The translations under genes and the position numbers were made by a program. 64,000 bases of DNA from positions 62,001 through 126,000 of the forward strand of contig NZ_FNGE01000006.1 in NCBI RefSeq assembly GCF_900102885.1. The letters run 5' to 3'. Below, one piece after another: positions 34,373 to 43,266 of this stretch (its first letter is position 1; every line of letters begins with the position of its first letter). Source of the stretch: Paracoccus chinensis (GTDB lineage: Bacteria; Pseudomonadota; Alphaproteobacteria; Rhodobacterales; Rhodobacteraceae). The notes below the pieces were generated by a model that was not told where the DNA came from, did no database searches, and saw only the letters and a program-made list of their open reading frames with translations.

Positions 34373-35029
34373 CTAACGGATGGTCGCCGCGCCCTCGATG
34401 CCGGCCTGCGCCATGATCTCGTCGGCAAGCGCGGTGATCTCGTCCCGTCCCGGGCCGGCGGGGCCCTCGGCAACTGCACCGCCGCGCCCTAGGCTTTCGG
34501 CGTAGGACACGCGATGGGCCAGCTGCGCCCGTGCCACGTCCACACCCAGCGCGGCCGCCCCGGCGGCGACTTCGGCGCCCAGGCGCGTGTTCGGGCGCGT
34601 CCGGTTCAGGACGATCATCACGGGGCGCTTCTCGCGCGCGGCAAGGTCCAGCACACCCTCGGTCGCCCACAGGTCCACCTGGCTCGAGGCGACAGGGACC
34701 AGCACCAGGTCGGCCACGCGCAGCGCGGGGCGCAGGTCGCTTTCGATCTTGGGCGGCGTGTCGATCAGCACCACGTCGAAGCGCCGCTTGAGCTTTTCGC
34801 CCTCGTAGCTCGCACCCCAGGCAGATGAGGTCGAGAACTCGAGCCCTCCGTCCTCGCCCACCCCCTGCAGCCGCTCCATGAACCAGCGTCCGAGGCTGCC
34901 CTGCGGGTCGGTGTCCAGCACCGCGACAGTGAATCCCTTTCGCCGCAGGGCAATGGCAAGGTTCGCGGTCAGCGTCGTCTTGCCCGAGCCGCCCTTCTGC
35001 TGCGCCACGGTGATGATGCGTCCCGCCAT
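34373..35029 (-). CDS. ParA/MinD-family ATPase, orphan
   Basis: The 218-residue protein has a deviant Walker A, QQKGGSGKTTLTANLA (residues about 10-25), DTDPQGSLGRWF and the Walker B strand VVLIDTPPK. No ParB-like gene is adjacent, so it is not a plasmid partition pair. In alphaproteobacteria such orphan ParA proteins place chemoreceptor clusters or other cargo on the nucleoid, or act with small partners; the cargo here is unknown. It converges with uvrB and is divergent from the dipeptidase gene. Confidence 0.85.
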   Translation of the reverse strand: MAGRIITVAQQKGGSGKTTLTANLAIALRRKGFTVAVLDTDPQGSLGRWFMERLQGVGEDGGLEFSTSSAWGASYEGEKLKRRFDVVLIDTPPKIESDLRPALRVADLVLVPVASSQVDLWATEGVLDLAAREKRPVMIVLNRTRPNTRLGAEVAAGAAALGVDVARAQLAHRVSYAESLGRGGAVAEGPAGPGRDEITALADEIMAQAGIEGAATIR

Positions 35030-35179
35030 GCCGTCCCCGCTGCAAGCTCCCTCATCCTTGGGTCGCATGCACCCGGCCTCAGGGCAAGCCCAAGGGGCAA
35101 TCCTCATGGCGCGGCTTGCATCCCCGCCGCCGTGGTGGTCTTCGTGCCCCGCCAGACACAGCCTTGGGACCCGGCCCGC

Positions 35180-36229
35180 ATGATCCCCGTATTCGACGGA
35201 CACAACGACTTCCTGCAACGTGCGGTGGCCGCAGGCCATGAGGCCGGCCAGCTCTGGACCGAAGGGGACGGCACCGGCCACATGGACCTGCCCCGGCTGC
35301 GGGCGGGCGGCATGGTCGGCGGCTTCTTCGCCATGTGGGTGCCGGACGCCGAAACCGGCGACGTGGCCGAACTGCTGCGCCAGAAGGAGAACCCGCCCTT
35401 CGACCTGCCCCTTCCGCCCAAGGTCGCCTGCGACCAGGCCCTGCCCCTGGCCTTCGCGCAGGCCTCGGCACTGTTTGCCCTGGAACGGACCGGAACGCTG
35501 TCGGTCTGCCGCAGCGCCGCCGAGATCCGCGCGGCGATGGACGCAGGCCGCATCGCCGCCATCCTGCACATGGAGGGGGCCGAGCCGCTGGCCGATCTGG
35601 ATGCGCTGCACCTGTGGCACGCGATGGGCCTGCGCTCGATGGGCTTCGTCTGGTCACGGCCGACGGCTTACGGCCACGGCGTACCCTTCGCCTTCCCGTC
35701 CTCCCCGGACCGGGGCGAGGGGCTGACCGACCGGGGCAAGGCGCTGGTCCGCGAATGCAACGCACTGCGAATCATCATCGACCTGTCGCACCTGAACGAG
35801 AAAGGCTGCGACGACGTGGCCCGGCTGACCGACGCGCCGCTGGTCGCCACCCATTCGGGCGCCCATGCGATCTGCGAAAGTTCCCGCAACCTGACCGACC
35901 GGCAGTTGCGCCGGATCGCCGACACGGGCGGCGTGGTCGGCCTGAACTTCAACACAGGCTTCCTGGCCCCCGATGGGCGGCGTGAACAGTTCCGCGGCTT
36001 CGACATCCTTCTGCGCCATCTCGACCACATGCTGGCAATCCTGGGCGAGGACGGCGTGGCGCTGGGTTCGGACTTCGACGGAGCCGTCATGCCCGCCGAC
36101 CTGTCCGACGCCGCCGCCCTGCCCCGGCTGACCGACGCCATGCTGGCCCATGGCTATGGCCGTGAACTGGTCGAGAAGATCGCCTGGAGAAACTGGCTGT
36201 CGCTGGTGGAACGCAGCTGGGGCGGGTGA
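35180..36229 (+). CDS. membrane dipeptidase (peptidase family M19)
   Basis: The 349-residue zinc dipeptidase is of the renal dipeptidase type. Predicted metal ligands are the DGHND pair near residues 6-10, the bridging Glu in LHMEGAEPL, and His in DLSHLNEKG and THSGAHAIC. A later Asp lies in LGSDFDGAVM. No signal peptide is evident, so it is probably cytoplasmic, like many proteobacterial members acting on dipeptides or D-amino acid peptides. The ATG at 35180 fits the conserved start; it is the only gene between the ParA gene and tRNA-Thr. Confidence 0.9.
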   Translation: MIPVFDGHNDFLQRAVAAGHEAGQLWTEGDGTGHMDLPRLRAGGMVGGFFAMWVPDAETGDVAELLRQKENPPFDLPLPPKVACDQALPLAFAQASALFALERTGTLSVCRSAAEIRAAMDAGRIAAILHMEGAEPLADLDALHLWHAMGLRSMGFVWSRPTAYGHGVPFAFPSSPDRGEGLTDRGKALVRECNALRIIIDLSHLNEKGCDDVARLTDAPLVATHSGAHAICESSRNLTDRQLRRIADTGGVVGLNFNTGFLAPDGRREQFRGFDILLRHLDHMLAILGEDGVALGSDFDGAVMPADLSDAAALPRLTDAMLAHGYGRELVEKIAWRNWLSLVERSWGG

Positions 36230-36230
36230 C

Positions 36231-36305
36231 TGGTGCCGGTTGAGGGATTTGAACCCCCGACCCCCTGATTACAAATCAGACGCTCTACCACTGAGCTAAA
36301 CCGGC
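36231..36305 (-). tRNA. tRNA-Thr (anticodon TGT)
   Basis: The 75-base minus-strand sequence folds as a cloverleaf with acceptor GCCGGTT/AACCGGC, anticodon stem CTGAT/ATCAG, loop TTTGTAA, T loop TTCAAAT and encoded CCA. It starts one base after the dipeptidase stop codon on the opposite strand. Confidence 0.95.
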
Positions 36306-36412
36306 CTGCGCTTCCAGATACGCGCACGCCCACGATGGCGCAAGCGCGGCACCACACTGCCGCGCATCCCTTGCAAGTTTTTCTGCCCCCCTTCCTCGCA
36401 ACCCCTTGACCC

Positions 36413-36424
36413 TGTGTGCACACA
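36413..36424. promoter_or_regulatory. 12-bp palindrome next to a -35-like box
   Basis: TGTGTGCACACA is a perfect palindrome lying two bases after TTGACC (36406-36411), upstream of the unrecognised gene at 36466. It could be an operator. A matching -10 box is not obvious. Confidence 0.35.
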
Positions 36425-36465
36425 AGGCGACGGGACAGGTCGGCAGCAAAGATGAGGTCTGGCCC

Positions 36466-37341
36466 ATGCAGGTCGCCATCCATTTCGGCACCCACGGCAC
36501 CGAGCCCGAGCGGATGATCCGCACGCTGATGGAAAACCGCGACTGGCTGCTGGCCAACGGGGTCGAGGTCGTGCCTCCCGGCCGGTACAAGGGCGTGCTG
36601 GACGAGGCGCTGAGTTCGCTCAAGGGTGGCGAGGCCCCGCCCGAGATGGAGGACGTCATCTACGACGCCCTGCTCGAGGCCGACAACGTCCAGCGGATGG
36701 TGCTGTCGCAGGCCTCGCTGATCGGGGCGCCGGTGCGCTGCCTGTCCGACAGCGGCCTCTTCCCGCAGGCGGGCGCGCGGATGCGGGCGGTGGCCGCGCT
36801 GTTCCCCTCGGCCGAGGTCGAGGTCTCGCTGGCGATCCAGAACCCGGCGCTGCAGATCCCGCATCTCGTCTCGCGGATGCCCGACCCCTCGTTTGAGCGC
36901 GTGCTGGGCAACTGCGACCCGCGCCAGTTGCGCTGGGGTCCCGCCATGCAGCGCATCGTCGAGGCAATGCAGGGCCGCCGGGTCATCGTCTGGTGCTACG
37001 AGGACACGCCGCTGATCTGGCCCGAGGCGGTGCGCCGCATCGCCCGGATGCCTGCCGACGTGCCCCTGAAATCGGGCCTCGCCGTTCTGGGCGACCTGCT
37101 GCCGCCCGAGGGCATGGCCGAACTGAAGGAGGCGCTGACCAAGTCGGGCCGCCTGACGGTCGACGCCCGCCGGGCGATCTTCGCCGAGATGTTGGGACGC
37201 CACGCCAAGCCCGAAGCGGTGCGCCAAGAGATCACCGCGCCCGGCTGGACACAGGACCTGGTGGACGAGATCACCGACGCCTACGAGGAGGACGTCGCCC
37301 TGATCGCCGCGCTGCCGGGGGTCGAGTTCCTCAGCCCCTGA
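36466..37341 (+). CDS. conserved protein of unknown function (291 aa)
   Basis: The protein begins MQVAIHFGTHGTEPERMIRTLMENRDWLLANGVEVVPPGRY. The opening faintly recalls sulfotransferase-like P-loop starts (H-x-G-x-x-x-T), but the usual KTGT/S loop is not there. The middle has NCDPRQLRWGPAMQRIVEAMQGRRVIVWCYEDTPLIWPEAVRRI, which reads like a nucleotide- or phosphate-handling fold. The C-terminus (PGWTQDLVDEITDAYEEDVALIAALPGVEFL) resembles the end of bacterial sulfotransferase-like proteins. I do not assign a function. It stands alone. Confidence 0.7.
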   Translation: MQVAIHFGTHGTEPERMIRTLMENRDWLLANGVEVVPPGRYKGVLDEALSSLKGGEAPPEMEDVIYDALLEADNVQRMVLSQASLIGAPVRCLSDSGLFPQAGARMRAVAALFPSAEVEVSLAIQNPALQIPHLVSRMPDPSFERVLGNCDPRQLRWGPAMQRIVEAMQGRRVIVWCYEDTPLIWPEAVRRIARMPADVPLKSGLAVLGDLLPPEGMAELKEALTKSGRLTVDARRAIFAEMLGRHAKPEAVRQEITAPGWTQDLVDEITDAYEEDVALIAALPGVEFLSP

Positions 37342-37389
37342 TCGGTGCCTTCAAGCCACCGTTCTGCCCCTGCGCCTGCAAAGAGCCAG

Positions 37390-37419
37390 TTTTCTTCTTT
37401 GCCCAAGTATCCTCCGGGG
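37390..37419 (-). repeat. intergenic repeat copy 2
   Basis: On the minus strand this reads CCCCGGAGGATACTTGGGCA followed by an A/G-rich AAGAAGAAAA end, matching the core of copy 1. A GC-rich hairpin, GGGGGTTTTCCACCCCC, precedes it in the same orientation. It lies between the convergent ends of the unknown gene and gapR. Confidence 0.6.
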
Positions 37420-37491
37420 TGCGGGGGTGGAAAACCCCCGGCTCCGGCATGTCGGCAGAGCACTCCGGCAGATACCCGGGCGCCTCGGCCC

Positions 37492-37743
37492 TCAGGTCAT
37501 CCCGAGGGCGCTCTTGTACATCTCCAGGATCGCTTCTTCCTCGGCGACGTCGTCCTTGTCGCGCTTGCGCAGCGCCACGATCTTGCGCATCACCTTGGTG
37601 TCATAGCCGCGCGCCTTGGCCTCGGCCATCAGCTCCTTCTGGCGCTCGGCCACGTCCTTCTTCTCGGCGTCGAGCTGTTCATACTGTTCGATGAACTGGC
37701 GCAGCTCTCCGGCTGCGATGCCATAGGCCTGATCGTCGCTCAT
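37492..37743 (-). CDS. gapR: GapR family nucleoid-associated protein (DUF2312)
   Basis: The 83-residue helical protein starts MSDDQAYGIAAGELRQFIEQYEQLDAEKKDV and contains KELMAEAKARGYDTKVMRKIVALRKRDKDDVAEEEAILEMYKSAL. This is the full GapR pattern of a long coiled-coil dimer followed by DNA-binding helices. In Caulobacter it binds overtwisted DNA ahead of replication and transcription and is essential. Its length is normal. Confidence 0.93.
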   Translation of the reverse strand: MSDDQAYGIAAGELRQFIEQYEQLDAEKKDVAERQKELMAEAKARGYDTKVMRKIVALRKRDKDDVAEEEAILEMYKSALGMT

Positions 37744-37847
37744 GTCGCTGTCCTTCGCCGGCGGGAATGAGGCGCTGCAATAGGCCGTCTTGCCCGGACG
37801 CGCAATCGCCGCTAGGGCGGCAGGGCTTGAGGACTGACGGAGGCGCC

Positions 37848-38072
37848 ATGACCATCCACGACATCCTGATCTGGGGCGGCGCGGCTCTGACGGCGCTGGG
37901 GCTGGCAGGCATCGTCTGGTGCATCACGGCCGTCGGGCGGGCCAAGCGCCAGCGGCAGGACGACGCCGCCATGCGCGCCACCATGCAGCGCGTGGTGGCG
38001 GTGAACATGGGCGCGCTCGCGGCCTCGATGCTGGGGCTGATGGCGGTCGTCCTCGGCATCATGCTGCGCTGA
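37848..38072 (+). CDS. small membrane protein (74 aa)
   Basis: The 74-residue protein has two predicted membrane helices, [21 protein letters not shown] and [23 protein letters not shown] basic cytoplasmic loop, [20 protein letters not shown], joins them. GGAGGCGCC lies just before the ATG at 37848. It ends seven bases before dtd and is likely co-transcribed. No function is known to me. Confidence 0.75.
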   Translation: MTIHDILIWGGAALTALGLAGIVWCITAVGRAKRQRQDDAAMRATMQRVVAVNMGALAASMLGLMAVVLGIMLR

Positions 38073-38079
38073 GGCGGCC

Positions 38080-38529
38080 ATGCGGGTCCTGATCCAGCGC
38101 GTGTCGCAGGCCGAAGTCACGGTCGAGGGCCGCTCGACAGGCCGCATCGGCACAGGGCTTCTGGTGCTGGTCTGCGCAATGGGGGGCGACGACCGGGCCA
38201 CCGCCGAGCGGCTGGCGGGCCGGGTCGCGCGGCTGCGGATCTTTCGCGACGACCAGGGCCGGATGAACCGCTCGGTGCAGGACATCGGCGGCGCGGCGCT
38301 GGTCGTCAGCCAGTTCACCTTGGCCGCCGACACCCGCACCGGAAATCGCCCCGGCTTTTCCACCGCCGCCCCGCCCGACGAGGGTGAGCGGCTCTATCTC
38401 GCCTTTGCCGAGGCGCTGCGCGCCCAGGGGCTGCCGGTCGAGACGGGCGAGTTCGGGGCCGACATGAAGGTTTCGCTGGTCAACGACGGGCCGGTGACGA
38501 TCTGGATGGACTCGGCCGACCGGAGCTGA
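38080..38529 (+). CDS. dtd: D-aminoacyl-tRNA deacylase
   Basis: Dtd removes D-amino acids (and Gly from tRNA-Ala) mischarged on tRNA. The 149-residue protein is full length and carries both signature motifs: [17 protein letters not shown] (SQxT) near residues 76-92 and the cross-subunit [10 protein letters not shown] near the C-terminus (NxGP type). It starts [15 protein letters not shown], as usual. It follows the small membrane protein and converges with ligD. Confidence 0.95.
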   Translation: MRVLIQRVSQAEVTVEGRSTGRIGTGLLVLVCAMGGDDRATAERLAGRVARLRIFRDDQGRMNRSVQDIGGAALVVSQFTLAADTRTGNRPGFSTAAPPDEGERLYLAFAEALRAQGLPVETGEFGADMKVSLVNDGPVTIWMDSADRS

Positions 38530-38532
38530 GGT

Positions 38533-40950
38533 CTAGCTCCCGATCAGCCGCCGGGCCACCGCCTCTAGCGACACCGGCTTCCCGCGCTCGGGCGCCACCT
38601 TCTCGGCAAGCTCGGCAGCCGTCCGCAGGTCATAGGCATTGGCCGAGCTTTCGCCTTCCAGCGCCTCCCAGGACAGCGGCATGGCGACCGGAGCCCCTGC
38701 CCCTGCGCGGACGGAAAATGGAGAGACCGCAGTGGCTTGCTCCTCGTTCCTCAACCAATCCACGAAGATCTTTCCGCTGCGCTTGGCCTTGGACATAGTG
38801 GCGACGTAGCGCTCGGGCTCTTCGACCGCGACCAGATGGGCGAAGGTGCGGGCGAACAGCTTGACCGTCTCCCGGCTCGCCGTTCGACGCAGGTCGGCCA
38901 CGACATGAATGCCCTTGCCCCCCGTGACCATCGGCCAGGTCGGCAGGCCCAGCGCCGCCAGCCGGTCGCGGAACTGGAAGGCCGCCGCCTTGACCGCGTC
39001 GAAGCCCAGCCCTTCGTCGGGATCAAGATCGAAGACCAGCCGGTCGGGCCGGTCAGTGCGGTCGCGCCGCGTACCCCGGATGTGGTACTCCACCACCCCC
39101 ATCTGCGCGCCCGCGACCAGCCCGGCGGCGGTCGAGACGTAGATCGCGGGCTCCTCCTCGCCATCGATCTGCGTCTGGCGCATCTCGGCCGGAAAGCCCT
39201 TGCCCGCGTGTTTCTGAAAGAAACGCTCGCCCCCCATGCCCTCGGGCAGCCGCACCAGCGCCAGCGGACGGTCAGCGCAGTGGGGCAGCATCAGGGGCGC
39301 GATGCGCTCGTAATAGGCGGCGAGGTCGCCCTTGGTCACGCGCGCCTCGGGGAAGACCACGCGGTCGGCGCTGGTGACGGTCACGCCCGCGATCTTGAGG
39401 CTGCGGCCCGTGGGTTTCTCGACGCGGACGACGGGGGCGGGTGGAGTCGGCGGCATCTTGTCCTCGCGCAGTCCCAGAAAGCTCGCATGGCGCAGGATGT
39501 CATCGCGCGTCATTTCCGCATAGCGGACTTCCGCCACTAGCCGGGGCTCGATCCAGGTTGCACCGCGGGATTCCACCTTCGGGACCCGCGTAGCGGCTGT
39601 CCTGCGGACCAACGGGCGCATGAGCGCGGCAAGCTCCGCCTGCGTTTCCGCCGAGAACCCGGTGCCGACGCGCCCGCGATAGCGCAGGGCGCCGTCCGGC
39701 CCGTCAGGACTGGCCAGCAGCAGCGAGGCGAAAGGACGTCCCGCGCTTTCTGACGGCGTCCAGCCGATCACGGTCATGGCCGTACGGTGTTCGCATTTCG
39801 TCTTGCGCCAGCTGTCGCCCCGCCCCGGCACATAAGGCGCGCGGGCGAGCTTGCTGACGATCCCCTCGCCCCCCGCCGCGCAGATTGCCGCCAAGGCCGC
39901 CGCGCCATCGCCGGGCACTGCCTCGCTCAGTTGCACCAGTCCCAAGGGTGGAACATCGGCCAGCAGGCGCTCCAGTGAGGCGCGGCGTTCGACCAGGGGC
40001 TGGTCGCGCAGGTCGCGGCCTTCAAGTTCCAGCAGGTCGAAGGCCACGAAGCCGAAGGGCCCGCCGGCCGTGATCGCCGCCTGCAGCGCGGAAAAGCCAA
40101 AGGCGCCCGCGCCCGCCACGATCTCGCCGTCGATCAGCGCGGAGCGCGGCGGCAGTTCGGCCAGCGCCGGGATCAGCGAGGCGAAGCGGCTCGTCCAGTC
40201 CAGTCCGTTGCGGGTGCGGATGACCGGCCCTCCTTCCCCCAGATGAACCAGCCCGCGATAGCCGTCGATCTTGATCTCGTGCAGCCAGTCCTCGCCCGAG
40301 GGCGGTGCCTCGACCAGCCGCGCAAGCATGGGCTCGACCTGTTCGGGCAAGGGCAGCAGCTCGGCGGGGCCGAAGGGATTTGCAGGGGCATCGGCCGCGA
40401 TCTCGGCGAAGCTGCGGTTGGTCGAGACGCTGGTCCAGTAGCGCACCACCGGGTCGGGGCGATGAGCGGCCGCGTCCTCGGCCTTGACGAGCAGCCAGTT
40501 CTCGCGTCGCTCGGACGCCTTGCCCTTGATCCGCACCAGATCCCAGGTGCCCGTCAGTCGCCGCCCGTAAAGCTGGAAGCGCAGGTGCCCCTTGGAAAGC
40601 CCGCGCTCCACGTCCTCGAGGGGCCGCCAGTGGCCCAGGTCCCACAGCATCACCGTGCCCGCGCCATACTGGCCGCCGGGGATCACGCCCTCGAAGGTGA
40701 CATAGGGGATGGGGTGATCCTCGGTCCTGACCGCCAGCCGCTTTTCCGCAGGGTCCAGGGAGGGGCCGCGCGTGACGGCCCAGCTCAGCAGCACGCCATC
40801 CCATTCCAGCCGCAGGTCCCAGTGCAGCCGCGTGGCATCGTGGTTCTGCATCGAATAGCGCAGCGCGCCTCCCGAGGGCGTGCCGGCGTCAAAGGGCTCG
40901 GGCGTCGCCCTAGGGTCGCGCTTGGCGCGATAGTCGTCCAGCCGCGCCAA
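38533..40950 (-). CDS. ligD: ATP-dependent DNA ligase LigD (NHEJ), phosphoesterase-ligase-polymerase form
   Basis: This 805-residue enzyme processes and joins broken DNA ends with Ku. Domain order is visible. The 3'-phosphoesterase spans residues about 1-180 (FSMQNHDATRLHWDLRLE-like His/Asp set). The ligase lies at about 210-510, with the adenylation Lys in HEIKIDGYRG and later the SKLARAPYVPGRGDSWRKTKC motif. The primase-like polymerase spans about 520-800 (VFDLDPDEGL catalytic Asp pair, TGGKGIHVVADL). All parts are intact. It starts one base after the ku stop, so both are made together. Confidence 0.95.
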   Translation of the reverse strand: MARLDDYRAKRDPRATPEPFDAGTPSGGALRYSMQNHDATRLHWDLRLEWDGVLLSWAVTRGPSLDPAEKRLAVRTEDHPIPYVTFEGVIPGGQYGAGTVMLWDLGHWRPLEDVERGLSKGHLRFQLYGRRLTGTWDLVRIKGKASERRENWLLVKAEDAAAHRPDPVVRYWTSVSTNRSFAEIAADAPANPFGPAELLPLPEQVEPMLARLVEAPPSGEDWLHEIKIDGYRGLVHLGEGGPVIRTRNGLDWTSRFASLIPALAELPPRSALIDGEIVAGAGAFGFSALQAAITAGGPFGFVAFDLLELEGRDLRDQPLVERRASLERLLADVPPLGLVQLSEAVPGDGAAALAAICAAGGEGIVSKLARAPYVPGRGDSWRKTKCEHRTAMTVIGWTPSESAGRPFASLLLASPDGPDGALRYRGRVGTGFSAETQAELAALMRPLVRRTAATRVPKVESRGATWIEPRLVAEVRYAEMTRDDILRHASFLGLREDKMPPTPPAPVVRVEKPTGRSLKIAGVTVTSADRVVFPEARVTKGDLAAYYERIAPLMLPHCADRPLALVRLPEGMGGERFFQKHAGKGFPAEMRQTQIDGEEEPAIYVSTAAGLVAGAQMGVVEYHIRGTRRDRTDRPDRLVFDLDPDEGLGFDAVKAAAFQFRDRLAALGLPTWPMVTGGKGIHVVADLRRTASRETVKLFARTFAHLVAVEEPERYVATMSKAKRSGKIFVDWLRNEEQATAVSPFSVRAGAGAPVAMPLSWEALEGESSANAYDLRTAAELAEKVAPERGKPVSLEAVARRLIGS

Positions 40951-41841
40951 TCAGCTTGCCTTGCGGGTTGGACGCTTGGCTGGGGCCTTGGCGGGCGCGT
41001 CCTCGGACTTGGACTTGGCGCGAGAAGTAGGCTTGCCCTCCTTCTCGGGCGCGCTCCCGCCCGAGGCCTTCAGGCTTTCCCGCAGCGCCTGCATCAGGTC
41101 CACCACATTGTCCGAGGACGGCTTGTCGCTTCCGGCCGTCACGCGCGGCGCGCGGCCCTTGCGCTTGTCCTCGATCAGTTGCCGCAATGCGCGGTCGAAG
41201 TTGTCATGGAAGGCCGCGGCGTCGAAGGGCGCGGTCTTCTTCTCGATCAGGGCTGTCGCCACGGTCAGCAGGTCCGAGTCCGCCTCCTGGTCCTCGATGG
41301 TGTTGAACAGGGGCTCGGCGTCCTTGATCTCGTCGGCATAGAACAGCGTTTCCATCAGCAGCCCGTCGCCGCAGGGGCGCACGGCGCAGAGGTGTTCGCG
41401 CCCGTGCAGGGTCAGCTGGCCCAATCCCGTCTTCTGCGACTTGCGCAGCGCGTCGCGGACCACGCGATAGGCATCCTCGGCCAGTTCGTCCGCAGGCACG
41501 ATGTAATAAGGCTGGTCGTAGTAGAGCGGCGAGATCTCGTTGGTGCCGACGAACTGCACGAGTTCGAAGGTCTTCTTCGTCTCGAGCTTGATCGCGTCGA
41601 TCTCCTCGGGCTGGATCAGCAGGTATTCGTTGTCGCCCAGCGCATAGCCCTTGAGGATCTCGTCCGAGGAGACCTTGCCGATGCCGGGCACGACCTTTTC
41701 ATAGTTCACCGGCTTGCCCGAGGGGCCATGGATCTGGCGGAAGCTGATGCGCCGGCCCGACTTGGTCGCGGCATGGATCTCGACCGGGATCGACACCAGC
41801 GACAGCCGAAGCTGGCCCTTCCAGATCGCGCGCGATGCCAT
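40951..41841 (-). CDS. ku: bacterial Ku protein
   Basis: Ku dimers ring broken DNA ends and recruit LigD. The 296-residue protein has the Ku core (MASRAIWKGQLRLSLVSIPVEIHAAT onward, KKTFELVQFVGTNEISPLYYDQPYYIVPAD). Its C-terminus is long, polar and Lys-rich (DAPAKAPAKRPTRKAS) and is expected to touch DNA or LigD. It lies 75 bases after zapA on the same strand and directly before ligD. Confidence 0.95.
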   Translation of the reverse strand: MASRAIWKGQLRLSLVSIPVEIHAATKSGRRISFRQIHGPSGKPVNYEKVVPGIGKVSSDEILKGYALGDNEYLLIQPEEIDAIKLETKKTFELVQFVGTNEISPLYYDQPYYIVPADELAEDAYRVVRDALRKSQKTGLGQLTLHGREHLCAVRPCGDGLLMETLFYADEIKDAEPLFNTIEDQEADSDLLTVATALIEKKTAPFDAAAFHDNFDRALRQLIEDKRKGRAPRVTAGSDKPSSDNVVDLMQALRESLKASGGSAPEKEGKPTSRAKSKSEDAPAKAPAKRPTRKAS

Positions 41842-41916
41842 GTGCCGGTCCCCCCTGTCCGTTCCCGGGGGAAACGCCGCGTCCTGTCCGGCGGTTTCCT
41901 GTGCCCCCGCAGGCGC

Positions 41917-42279
41917 TTAGGGGGCGAGCGATTCTTCCGCCTTGTCGGCCAGCGACTCGGCGCGCGCCGCCAGTTCCGCCATCGCCTCGGCGACCCGCGG
42001 CGGGATCACCGGCACCTCGACCCGCGGCGGGTTGGCCTTGAGCCGGCCCAGTTCGCGTTCGGCCGAGGCCAGGCGGTCCTCCAGTGTCGAGGTGCGGTCA
42101 GCCAGCATCAGCCCGGCCAGCAGCAGCAGCCGCGGCTCCGGCATCCGCCCGGCCTGCTCCAGGATCGTGCGCGCCTCGGTGTCCAGCATGGCGGCGGCGC
42201 GCTTGAGCAGCCGCTCCTCGCCTTCCTGGGCGGACAGTTCATACTGCTTGTGGCCGACGGTGAACTCGACGACGGGCAT
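41917..42279 (-). CDS. zapA: cell division protein ZapA
   Basis: ZapA crosslinks FtsZ filaments at midcell. The 120-residue protein begins MPVVEFTVGHKQYELSAQEGEERLLKRAAAMLDTEARTI, the ZapA globular part. A long helix (LLLLAGLMLADRTSTLEDRLASAERELGRLK) makes the tetrameric coiled coil, and an acidic helical tail follows. It overlaps the upstream coiled-coil gene by one base (TGATG). The link to 5-formyl-THF cyclo-ligase and 6S RNA seen in gammaproteobacteria is absent; ku and ligD follow instead. Confidence 0.85.
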   Translation of the reverse strand: MPVVEFTVGHKQYELSAQEGEERLLKRAAAMLDTEARTILEQAGRMPEPRLLLLAGLMLADRTSTLEDRLASAERELGRLKANPPRVEVPVIPPRVAEAMAELAARAESLADKAEESLAP

Positions 42280-43046
42280 CAGCGGTGTTCCTTTTCGCTG
42301 TCAGCGGCCTCGGGACGGGTGGAACCGGCACGGGGCGGCTGGTCCTCTGCGCCGAGATCCAGAACGGGCTCATCTTCGGGCAGCGGGTCCTCGTCCCGAA
42401 CGACGCTCAGCTCGCGGATCGGCTCCGAAGAGCTGTCCTCGGGCAGTCCGGCCTCGTCTCCGCCATTCGGCCGGGGGTGGGCCTGCAGCTCGCCTCCGTC
42501 AGTCCGGTCAGCAGGCTCGGCAGCCTGCACCCAGGTCCGGGTGGAATGGCTGCGCGGGGTCGTCGTGACCCCCAGCATCCGGTCCAGCGCGTCGAGGATC
42601 TCGCCCATCTGGGCGACCTCTGCCTCGCGCGCGGCCCGCAGCGCCTCGACCTCGGCCTGAAGCGCGGCCCGCGCCGCAGCCTCGCCGCGCTCGGCCCAGC
42701 CCTCGGGGCTGGCCGACGCCTCGATCAGCGCGCGGTTGGCCTGCGCCAGCTCATCATTCGCCGCCGCAAGTCGCGCCGCCTGCCCGCCCGCCGCCGCGAG
42801 CCGTTCATGCGCTTCGGCCAGCCGCGCCTGCATCGCCTCGAGTGTCGCGACCTGCCGGTCGTGCAGCGCGGCGATCTGCGGTGAAAGCCCCGGGTCCGCC
42901 CCCTGCACCGGCGCAGTTGCGGCAGGTCTTGGCGCGGGCATCCGGGCCTGCATCGTGGCCATGCGGTGGGCCGCGCCCTCGACCACGGCGTCCAGACGGT
43001 CCAGGGCGGCGATCAGCCGTCGCTCGGCGGCGGAAAGGTCTTTCAT
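42279..43046 (-). CDS. coiled-coil protein encoded with zapA (255 aa)
   Basis: The N-terminal two thirds are almost continuous helix and heptad-like (LSAAERRLIAALDRLDAVVEGAAHRM, then AALHDRQVATLEAMQARLAEAHERL and ANDELAQANRALIEASASPEG). The last third is acidic, Pro-rich and disordered. No catalytic motif or membrane span is present. Direct translational coupling to zapA suggests a division partner, perhaps serving a ZapB-like role, but this is inferred only from position and shape. Confidence 0.65.
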   Translation of the reverse strand: MKDLSAAERRLIAALDRLDAVVEGAAHRMATMQARMPAPRPAATAPVQGADPGLSPQIAALHDRQVATLEAMQARLAEAHERLAAAGGQAARLAAANDELAQANRALIEASASPEGWAERGEAAARAALQAEVEALRAAREAEVAQMGEILDALDRMLGVTTTPRSHSTRTWVQAAEPADRTDGGELQAHPRPNGGDEAGLPEDSSSEPIRELSVVRDEDPLPEDEPVLDLGAEDQPPRAGSTRPEAADSEKEHR

Positions 43047-43266
43047 CGACGGGCCTCACTCTGCTCGGCCCTTTGTGGCAAAGCCGGGCGGGCAAGACAA
43101 GGCAGCCGCGGTTCCGCAGGGCGCTTGCCGCCGCGCGGCGCGGTTCTTATAACGCGGCCGATGGTTTTTGCGGCGCGGATATCCCGAATTAGCGGCCCGG
43201 TGGCGTGAGGTTTCGCGCCGCCGGGATGACGCCTGCCCGACCGCTTCGCCCGAAGGATTCCGCCCC

